This document shows positions 11,701-23,000 of a stretch of 64,000 nt of DNA, one piece after another (the stretch's first letter is position 1; each line of letters opens with the position of its first letter). The translations under genes and the position numbers were made by a program. This DNA is from Anaeramoeba flamelloides (taxonomy: Eukaryota > Metamonada > Anaeramoebidae): positions 4,457,501 through 4,521,500 of the forward strand of contig JANTQA010000008.1 of NCBI GenBank assembly GCA_027625915.1, in the 5' to 3' direction. A model generated the notes under the pieces. That model searched no databases and had not been told where the DNA came from. It saw nothing but the letters and a program-made list of their open reading frames with translations.

Positions 11701-13039
11701 GTCCCTACGACCCAAAAAACACTAAAAATTGAAAACTGATCAAATACCTTCTATTAAAAAAATTAAAAAAACAAAATGAAAAAATAAAAATAAATAAAGT
11801 TTCCGTTTAACCTTATCTTGAAAACATTCTTTCACAAAATGATTGAATTCACACTTGAATATATATATATATTCTATAGAATATCTTATTTTAACTCATT
11901 TACTTATACAAATTCTAAATTATGGGAATTTTATTTTCACAAAAGGGACTAATTTGGTCTTCAAATGTTTTTTTATTTTGAAATGGTAAAATTAAAATAA
12001 AGTTATTTAAAAAAGATAAACTTTCTGGAAAAGTATTCTAATTTAATATATTAGCTTATTCTTTGATTTCAAAATTTTCTCAACCCCGATTTTTCAAAAA
12101 AAAATAAAAAAGTACACAGTAATTTTAAAAAATATTTTCGATATTCAAAAGTTGAGAGTGTTTTTATTTTAAAAAAAATTATCACAGTGGTTAAGTGAAT
12201 TAATTTATAAGTCTAGATTTCGAAAAATATTAATAACAAAAAATAGTGCTTAATTTTAACAGGAAATATATAAGGAAAAAATATTATATTTTTAATAATT
12301 ATTAACTTATTATAGTAAAAAATGAATCAAAATTACTCTTAATCTTTTGTAATGTAATCAATTTTAAAATTATAAATTTTATCTAATATACCTTCAAAAT
12401 TGTAGAAAAGGGAAATTGTATTATAAATTCTGAAATATAAGAAACTTATAAAGAAAGAAACTATTATATCCAAGATCCTATGTTTGATTTTTAGAAAAAA
12501 TATCTCTCAATATGATTATAATTTTTAAATATTCTTTATTATATTTATTTTTTTGATTTTTTTTTGAATAAAATTCATTATTTTTTTGTATATGACCCTA
12601 TAAATGTTAGAAAAGATTAAAAATATTATTTTCATTTTTTTTTTTTTTATTAAATAAACAAATTTTCTATTTTTATCTTATTATATAATAGAAGAAGTTG
12701 GAATAATACACAAAAATATAATTTGAATGAAATTTTCTCTTAAAATCATAGATTTCTTGATTCTTTAATGAAATAGTAAACTTATATTGTCAGTTACTTT
12801 AAATAATTTGAAAAGGGTGTAAAAATAACATAATTTTAACATGACTTCTTATATTCCAATTTTTAATCAATAACAAAATCATATTAATTCTTATAATGAG
12901 AAAAAAATATAATATATCCAATTTACATACCAGTAAAATGAGAAGACTTTTATCTAAAAGAGTAACAATATACACAAATTTGCCAATTTTTAGATTAATA
13001 ACTACCATTGTTCTGATAAGACTTGTAAAAAAGTTTAAT

Positions 13040-13520
13040 TTGTGTTTCAAAATAATAGTTGTGTTTTTATATCAAGATATAGAAGACCTATTCATTAAAA
13101 AAACAAAGAAATTGACAATAAAACGATTAGTAAAACTTTCTAGAGATTCTTTAAAGTTCTATTATTAAAAAAGAAATTCCCAAAATGAATGTTCTAATTG
13201 GAAAATTTCTCTCAAAAAACAGACAAAATTTTAAAAGAAAATTTTTAATCTATCACAAACAAAAAAATTATCAAAATAATTGAGAAAATTATAAAAAATT
13301 TTTAACAAATTTTCTTGAATCAAAATTTACTGATAACATCCAGACCTTTACTTTCAAAATAGATTTGAACTTAGATATACTATTGAATAGTGAATTAGAT
13401 GTTGTATTTAGTAACATGCCGAAAAAAAGCATCAACTATAATTTTAAAACACAGATTATAGGCTTTTCGAATGTATTTTTTTGATTACTGTGAATTTTAC
13501 ATTTTAAATAATTTTTTTTC
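13040..13520 (+). repeat. Dispersed repeat G, copy 1
   Basis: It aligns along about 450 bp with 26010-26480: ATAGAAGACCTAT at the left, TTCTATTATT.AA.AAGAAATT, TTTACTTTCAAAA and the right-hand TTTGATCACT-like word (here TTTGATTACTGTG). Identity is moderate, so both are old. No inverted ends and no preserved frame were found; class unknown. Confidence 0.5.
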
Positions 13521-14033
13521 CAGATTTATATTCAAATTGAATAATTGTAAATTAATTTTTTCAAATTTGGAACTTTTAATTAAATAATAAAGACAAATGT
13601 TTAAATACACTTTTTATAATTTTTTTTTCATTCGTAATTATAAGATTATAGTTTTCACCGTAAATTCTTGTAATAATGTTGAATTATGAAATATTTGACA
13701 GTCATTTTTGTTTTAACCAATAATAATTTCTCTATCAAAATATAAATTAAAAAAAAAATAAATAAAAAATTAAAGTCTAAACTTTTTTTTTATTTAATCG
13801 CTGAAGGTTTTTTTTATTTTATGAAAAAAATCTTTAAATTTCAAAAAAAAAGAATAATAATAAATAATTATTGAATGTATTCTCTTTCTCAAAATAAAAA
13901 TTAAAAAAAATGCGAAATCTCTCAAAATAAAAATAAAAATAAAAAGAAAAAGAAAAAGAAAAAGAATAATCTATAGAATAAGAAAAAGGCAAAATAAAAA
14001 GGAAAAGAAACGTTCCTAATAGAAAAACATTAA

Positions 14034-17000
14034 TTAATGAATTGATCCTAATATAAAAACATAGTCTCCTTTTAAAATGATTGTGTAGGGTTCTGGGTTT
14101 GTGTAAATATAAGGAGAATTATTACCTAATATTTTCAGATGTGGGGAACGAAACAACCCGATTGCAAGATTATGTTCCTTTTCTAGCAAATGGTTGAATA
14201 AAAAATCAAAGCGTTTATTATAAAAACGTTTGGAAATTTTTTTCCTAAATAGTTGGGAACTATTTAAAGGGTTAATTTGAAGTGAATGTATGGAATTAGT
14301 TAATTTTTTTATTATGTGGAACAAATCTGGTTTGAAATAGATGTGCATAAACAGGGCATCAAAAAATTGTTCTGTGAAAATTTGACCCGAAGCATAGATA
14401 TTATTTGATTGGAAATTTGAGAAAAACTGAGAGAATTCTGTTTGTTGCCCCTTTTGTGCATCTTCTTGTTTATCACTGGATTGTCGAGGATCCTGTTGAT
14501 AGTTTACTCTTTTGAGAGGTTTTTTTTGAGGTTTTAATAATTTGAAGTTGATTGGGTGGATAATTTCAACTGTTAATGTTGGGCATTTTTTAAATTGCAA
14601 TAAATTCCTCGTCAAAAACAGTAAATCGGAATCTCTATAAAATTCATGTTTAAAGCTGCTTGAATCCTTTTGAAATATTTCTGTATATCTGTTCGGTAAT
14701 AATAAAATATGTTTTGCATTTTCAAAATTCAAGAATTCCCAATTTTCTAAATAATAAGGCGACGAATAAAAGAAATATACATTGTATAACCCACAATACG
14801 TTTTATTGAAATTTAAATATTGTTTTTTTGTTAAGGGGGTTTTTGTAACATAAACAATTTTTTTAGTCCTGAAATCTTTTAAATTTAAATTTTTAATTTT
14901 TTGGCTTTGTAAATAAAGAATCAATTCTTTTTTCCTATAAGAAATTAAAAAATATTTTAAATCTTCTAATTCGCCTATCAAAATTAAATGGTTTGTTATA
15001 TTTTCACAAGATTTGATTTTTAATGCTTTCATTTTTTTCAAGATATTTTTTTTTTTAATAAACTCTTTAGTATCAGTAGAGCTAAGATCAGAATTTTCTG
15101 ATTTATTCAGAGTATTATTATCATCATCATCATCATCATCATCGTCATCGTCGTCGTTTTTATTTTTTTGAATAATTTTTTCTTTTGATTTTCTAAATTT
15201 TCTAAATTCGATTTCAATTTCCTTTTTATCAAAAAAATTTTTTCCATTATTTTTTTCTATTCCTTTGCTAGGTTTATGATATATGGTCTTTGCATCAAAA
15301 CTCAATTGACCTTTAATTTTTTCAATTCTGATAATATTTCTTTTTCGATCATAAAGATTTAATAAATCATGTAAAGATTGCTCATCTTCTAATACTTGAT
15401 TTTCATCTTCAGTTAGATATTCTAGTTCCACTTCTGATTTTGATTGTAGATCTGATCCTGATACTGGGTCCGAGTCTGGGTCCGAGTCCAAGTCCGATTC
15501 CGAGTCCAATTCCGATCCGGTTTCTGATTGTTTTAACTTTCCCTTTTCTTCTTTTTTGAGAAAGATTTCCTCATTTAAATCAATTGATCCACTTAAATCA
15601 TCTTCACTTTTATTTATTAATTCCTGTGTCGACTCGTTTTCCTTTTTTATTGAAGTTAAGTATTGTAATTCTACATCATTATTCTTATAATTTGTTTTCA
15701 AAATTTTATTTTTATTAAGGATTGTGCCCTTATTAGATAATAATAAAGGATCAATATAATTTTTTTTGAATTGAGAAAATGTTAATGTTTTGGTTAAAAT
15801 GATATCCTGCTCTAGTAACTCGCCAGATTTTGTTCTGTCAGAGAATGCAAAATTTGAAATTTTTCTTGCCTTTTCAAGTGAATTTGTTATTACATACGCA
15901 ACATCCCCCGTTTTGACAAAATATGAATCATTTGGATTCAATACACATTTTTTTTTACCAGTTTTTTGATCTTTGACTACAATTGCAAAAAGAATAATTG
16001 AAAGATGTGAGAAAATAATTTCTGCTGTCTCTGTAAATGTTTTATTATTGAAAACATGAGGTAGTACAACAGTGAAAATCGTTTGTGATAATCCCTCAAA
16101 ATATTCAAATTTCCATTTTTTCTTGGAATCTTGTTTCTCAAGATCACCAAATTCTTGAACAAGATTTGTAATTAATGTTGATGTTCCTGGATAAAAGCAA
16201 TTTAGTGTTATCATTTTCTATTTTTGAATAAATAATTTTAAAAACAAAAATAAGATAATTTATAAAAATAATGTTATTATTTTTCAAGAAATTCCAAAAA
16301 AAGTTCACAAATATTATTTTTAAATATAAAATAAAAATTTTTGAAGGACTATGTTGAAGTGGGAATGAATGATTTCTAAATATTTTCCTTCAATATTTCT
16401 ATTAAAAAAAAAAAAATAATAATATTCTGTCTTTTTTTTAAAAATAAGCAATTATAAAATTTGAAATTACCATTTTCATTTTTTTAATTCCAATTAGTCC
16501 GTCAATATTTATATGTCGTAAATTTTTTTTTTGCTTCGAGGTCATAATTTGAGCATAAGTCCTGATATTGGGGCATGAATTTTTGATTGAAAGTGTCCTC
16601 ATAATATTTGCAGAATCATGTGCAATAGGATGTAAGTTGTATTTGTCAGATAAAATGAAACAAGCACATGCGGTTTGAATTGAAATTCTTGACAAGTCAG
16701 AAGAAATGATAGAAGATCCTTTTAATACTTTACAAGATCTATCAAAAAATGGATGACCTAGTGTTTGTTGCACTTCGTTACTCAGTTTTTTTGTTGTTAA
16801 AATTGTAAGATTTAATGATTCTTCATGATTTTCCATTTTCTTTATTATTTTTATTATAATTGTTTTTTTTATTTTTATTTTGATTTTTATTATTTTTTTT
16901 TTGTTTTTTAATTTTTTTGTTTTTTGAAACGGTATAAATAAAGAATGATAAATTAATAAAATATTTTTCATTTTTTGTTTGTGTTACTTTTTTATTTATT

Positions 17001-20000
17001 AATAAACCCCAAAAAAAGTATGAATTTATTATGAATATTTAATTTACAATTTTTATATATTTTTATATTCATTTATAAATCTCCGTTTTTTTTTTTTTTT
17101 TTTTAGATGCTAATATTGAATAGGGGTATACTAACAAAGACAATCTAATTCCAGAGTTGTTACTAGGGGCGTAGATTGGAAAAAAAAAAAAAGAAATGGT
17201 TATTTTTATGCACCATCCTTAATTACAATTGTAAAGATAAACAATGGAATAAAAAATTTTTACAAATAATTTAGAATATATATGTTTGATTGATGTGTAT
17301 CAAAAATTTTGATCTTTTATAAACCAAAATGTATTAAAAAAAAATTGAGTTTAAAATATGAATTTTTTATTTTTTATTTTTTAAATGCAGAACGAGAATA
17401 TTTATCAAAATAACAAATATTTTGAATCAAAACTATAAAAATTTAAAATTTAATTTTCTTTAAAAAGTTTATCAATGAAGAATTTATATATGGTTTATGA
17501 TATAATAGGTTGTTTCTGATCTACAAATGAGGGTTAAAAAAACTGTAAAAATTAAATAGTTACATATACACTTTTCAAAAATAATTGTAATAATCTGGTT
17601 ACCAAATATTCACCTTTTCAAAACGATTGAATTTAATTCAAATAAAATCAAATTATTGCTCTTTTTTCGTATCAAAAATAATTATTGTTGATCTCATTAT
17701 GCACATTGGAATCATCATAACAATAGTTTAATAAACTTCTCAATAAATAATTCAAAATAAAACAGAGATAAAATTTGGAAAAATATTTTTTAAATTGGAT
17801 AAAAATTTGTAAAATTCACAATTTTGGTTGCACATTGATCAAAAGCATTAGAAATGTTAAGATTATGTTTCGGTGATTTATTTATTGCTTTTTTATTTTC
17901 AAAGTTTAAATTATTAAACTACCTAAAAATGTGAAAAAAATTATTATTATAATCTTCGAAATTTTTTCTAATTAATTGTTTTTTTTTGCCGAATCCTGTA
18001 GTGTTAAAATCAAACTTTTTAAACACTAAAACATATCATACTATACTTCGAGGTATTGCTTTATAATTTTTTTTTAAAGATATTATCTGAATATTTGTCA
18101 TAAAAAATTATAAACTTTCCTAATCGATAGTAACCATAAAAAAAATCTTCTAATAAATTTAATAGCAAATCGAAAAAAATTTTATCACATCTTGAAATTG
18201 AAAAATAAAGTAAAAATCTAATTACTACAAAATCAAAATAACTTTTAAATGCTATTTTCAGAAATGAATTATTATTTTTAAAAGTTTTGATCCATTTTTT
18301 CTCATTTTTGAAAAGTTCAAAATTCAACATATTTCCAAATTATTTCAAAAAAAATTATTTTCGTTTAAAGAATAAAGAAATCTTATTGTCTGTAAAGGAA
18401 TTCTATAAAAATAGAATTTAAAAATAAAACCAAAAAGTTTTGAAATTGCCCAGTATAAAAAAACCCACTTAATTTCAAAAATATTATACAATAATTATTT
18501 TAAAACTTGAAAATAATATAATTATTCAAAGAACAGTTCAAATCAATTTTTTCATTTTATTGAATAAAAAAATATGACAAAAAAAGCAACCAATCCATTA
18601 AATTAAAAAAATTCTCCCAAAATACTTTTTTTAAAACCTGGAAAATTCAACTTATAACCTAAAGAAATTTTTTTTAATTTTATTATTTCTAAATAATAAT
18701 TAATAGCCCAATTTAATTATTTCAGTGGGTCATTAACAGCCAAAAGATTAAATATATCAAAAGACTTTACAATTATTTCTCAATTTTTTAAAGATTTTCA
18801 AACCAATAAAATGAATTGAAATAAATAATTCTAAGATAAAAAAAGTAGATAGATATTCTCAAATAACCGATTATAATATTAACAATTTTTTGTTTTTACT
18901 CTTAATATTTGAAAAAGAATATTATATAATCTTTTAAATTTCAAGAAATTTAATAAATATTTGTGAATAAAATAAATGATCAATTTTTTCTGATCTTCAA
19001 TGATTTAATTATTTGATTTATTTTTATTGTATTTTTAAAAAAAGATTAAAGTTTCAAGGTTATTTCTTATACAAACTATCAGAAATCACTAAAAGTAGAT
19101 GTCTTCAAAATAAAAAAGTTATGTAAATTTTTCTTTTTGTTTTTCAATTTTGATACCAAAATTCAAACAAAAAAGATCAGATCTTTTAACTGAAAATTAA
19201 ATTGAAAAAAATAAACTTCTTTTTAAAAATTAGAATTCATTTCTCTAAAGTTGATAAAGGAATTTGTTTATCAAGTTTAACTATATCCTTGTAAAAATAA
19301 GTGCTCTATAACCTTTGGGAAAAAAAAAATAAATAAGATTTATTAATCCCTTAACGAAGTTTTTTAAAAAATATCAAAAGAAAAATATAAGATTATTAGA
19401 AAAATATAGAATTAAAAAAAAAAAAAAATTACTTTTGTTAGAGCTCTAAATTCTCTTAAAATTTCTATTAATCCGGGTGATGTTATTGATCCTGTCACAA
19501 CAATATGTTTTTTTTCTTTTTTCATTTTAATTTTTTCAACATTTCCTTCACTTGACCTTAATAAATTAATCAACCGAGTGATTTGATATGGAATTGCAAA
19601 ATAAGTAACAATAACAAATGCTAAAATAACCATTTTACCTACTTGTGTTTTTGGTGAAATATCACCATATCCTACTGTTGTTATTGTCTATAAAGTTAAT
19701 AATTTGAAAAAATTATAAAAATTTGAGTTTATAAATTTTCACTTTTTTTAGATCCCAATTATAAAGTTGAAAAAAAAAAGAAAAGAAAGAAAGAAGAAAC
19801 TACTTACAATAACAATAAAATAGATAACCTCATGAAAATATAAATTTTGAGCATATTCAATGTATTGTATTATACCTGCACCTGAAAACAATATTGAAAT
19901 GATACTTAAAGTGAGTTTGTAAACTGCTCTTTGGACAACTATTAATATTACAATTTAGAAAACAATTCAAAAGGTTTAATTATTATTTTTTTTTTAGTAT

Positions 20001-23000
20001 TAGTTATTATTTTTTTTTTTATAAAAAATTATTCGAATTAACTTAATTTTTCTATTTCAAATGATTGTATTAAAGTGGAATTTCAAAAATAAAAGAAATC
20101 ATTAACTATGAAAAATCTATAAAACCAATTGTGTAAAAAGAATCAAAATGATATAATTATCAAAGAAAATTTATGAAAACTATTCAGAGTACACTAGCAT
20201 GAAAAAATAAAATTGAAAAAAAAAAGTTAGACAAAATTACTCCGTTCATTAACCTTTCATCTTCAATAATCAAAGTTTATTCACAATATAATCAAAATTC
20301 CAGAACTTTAAATTCGTGAGGCTATTGTATTTATTGTTGTTAGTATAACCACCTTTTTTAAAAGTCTCTAGTCTAGAAAAAAAGGTGTTTTTTTTGAGTA
20401 ATTTATTTCAAATAAACTGAAGAATGAATTTTTGTTTAATCCAACTTGGAGATATTTACTTTGATAGATAATAACGAATAGTTTTGAAAACATTGTGTTT
20501 TATTTAAAAAAACTGAAATAGAGAAAAAAAATTCCTTATGATAATTATTGTAAGTGCACGTCAAGTGCCGTAGAGTACCGTCAAGTTCCTAGCTTTTTTT
20601 TAATTTGAGAAATTAAATGAAAATTTTTAATATTTTCTTTTTATTTCTCAAATTAAAAAAAAGCTAACAGCGGTTTTCCAGAATTCAAAAGAATAGAGTA
20701 AAATCTTAGATTTTGCTCTATTCTTTTGAATTCTGGAAAAGCTAACGACGGTTTGTTTTTACTTTTTGAAATCAACCCAAAATTTATTGAATTTCCGATT
20801 TATTTCAAAAATTCAAAAAAAACCTAACGGAAAATTAAAAAAAAAAAAAAATTTTTTTCAATTTATATAAATAAATAATTCTTTAATAGTCAAAATAATT
20901 GGTTATTGGTTTGAAGGATATTGATTAAATTTCAAATGCTTTTAAAATATATGATTATGAATTCTTAAATGTGAAAAAAAAATTATTCAAATTTTTTACT
21001 ATTAAATTTGGAAAAAAATCTTTCTAGAACCTGGAAAATTGGATTTTCCAACTTAAATTTTAAAATATCTTTTAAAAATAATTTTTGATCAAAGATCTTT
21101 TATTAACCAATAGTGTTTATTATAAGTGAAATTATCAAAAAGTAAAAAATTAGCAAATGTTTAATTTTTTTTTTCAAAAAATTTTTTCATGATCGTGTAT
21201 TGTCATTGAAGTGAAGGTTTTCATATGAGTGAAATATACTTCGAATAAATTGTGGTCATAAATGAATGAATTGAACATTTTGAAGTCCTTTAAGAAAATT
21301 TATTAAACTGATTTATGAAAATTAAATTATCACTTTGTTTTTTCATTTATTTGATTGATTTGTGATTATAATTTCAAATTTGAAAACTAATACAAGTTTT
21401 TTTTTCGAAGGGTTCCTTTAAATAAAAAAAAAAAACAAATTGTTATTATTGAAGAAGTTTAAATTACACTTTAAATGTCCTTTTACTTAAATTTCCTCAA
21501 AGTTAATTTAAGCGTAAAACCATAGATTTCACAATTGTTCAAAGCAAAGACACACCCAAATTTTTTTAGGTTTAAAAAGCAAAAGCAAAAAATTAAAAAG
21601 GAAAAAGGAAAAAAGAAAAAGAAAAAAAATTGAAATTTAAAAAGGGTTTATAAGAAGCAATTGGTAAAAATCAAAAAAAAAAAAAAAAAAAGCTTGTCTT
21701 TAATTAAGGACTCCCAAAATCACATACTCGATACTTTTGGTTGATTTAATAATTTGGTAATTGATCATGAATGTTCACTTGGGATCGTTGTTTAAGTTGT
21801 TGTAATTTCTTCTTTTTTTTTTTTTTTGATCTGATTTGCTTTAAACCTTTGGTCATTTTTAGCCTTTGCTTTTTAGATTTTATTTTCAGGTTACTCATAC
21901 TTTTTTGTTTCAGTGTCACAGTATTAACAAGTAACAACTTATATCTTTTTCCTTTTTAAATCTTTTTTCCAATATAAAGAAGATTCAACCTGGGGAAAAA
22001 TGGAAAAAAATAAATAATCATTATTATGTAATTTGTTGTGGATAAAAAGAATTGATTTTCCTGGGTTCTCTAGAGTTTTTAATAATAGAGAAAATCAATC
22101 ATAAAATTACGTCTTTTCTATACGAAAGATGATGGAAAATTATAAACGTCTTTACCTGTTTATCATTTTTAACTAAGAAATATTGTAAAAACAACAAAAG
22201 ACGATAATCTTTTCATGCCCAATGACTATAATCATCTTTGCCCCTTACCTAATAATGATTAACATCCAATTTCCCATGCACTTGCCCACTCCTACATATC
22301 AACAACAGTCTTTGAGAATATTTTAAATCTAAGAATTTACATATTTTTGGGTCCAATTTCAACAGAATGGAAATTCTTTTTGAGAAGTGAAAGTAAACTA
22401 ACAGTCTAACTCAACACCGCCGAGGATTAAAAGTGTAGATATTAAAAATAAATATTTTTCAATTTCACAACCCTGGTATTTGAATACACAACTCGGAAAA
22501 ATTTTTCAAAAAAACAATCTCAAAAATTTGTATTTTTTGAAATACACTCACATAATAAACACTATTATACATAACAATTTTGAAAAAGGTTTACAACTTT
22601 ATTAACTATTTATGAGAATTGAAAAAAAAAATGAACGTTTTAAGTAAAGTTTTTTTCATTTGTAATTGTAAAATTTTTGAATTTTTTAATTGACTTAGTG
22701 AAGAGATTATTTTAATCTATTTTTTTAATAGTCTAAAAAGAATCATAGTTTTTGAGAGAACCGGTAAGGGCCAGTGGAAACACAACCCAGTGTACAATCT
22801 GAAGGCCAGGGTTCTATTCCCTTAATCATTATTTCTTATTGTTTACCATTTTCTCAAATAGCAACCACGGTGTAATTTTAATTAAAAATCGGGCTTATGC
22901 TTCTTTGAACCACTAATTCTTTGAGGAAATCGTTTGGCCGAATTGAATCTTTTTGACTATTATAAAAACTGAAAGGAATTGGAACAAAATCCCTCTCAAT

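Larger units (their letters stand above)
6582..14033. other. Gene-free stretch, mostly transposon relics
   Basis: No protein-like frame longer than about 90 codons, and those present are Ile/Lys/Phe/Asn-rich or lie inside repeats. Contents: a long inverted repeat (7784-8752), mariner-like family B (8960-9489), MITE family A (10784-10980), a mixed CA/CG/AT microsatellite (11633-11700) and one copy of dispersed repeat G (13040-13520). The remainder (6850-7780, 9500-10780, 10990-11630, 11700-13040) shows nothing I can name. Confidence 0.7.

Noticed and set aside
20551-20835. CRISPR-like repeat array
   Set aside because: Repeated units are hairpins with short constant spacers in a eukaryotic intron. 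There are no regular unique spacers and no cas genes.
22200-22430. A GC-richer island in the Slo intron as an extra exon or RNA gene
   Set aside because: No open frame with splice sites in the needed phase, no tRNA-like boxes and no fold I could support. The flanking exons already join in phase without it.
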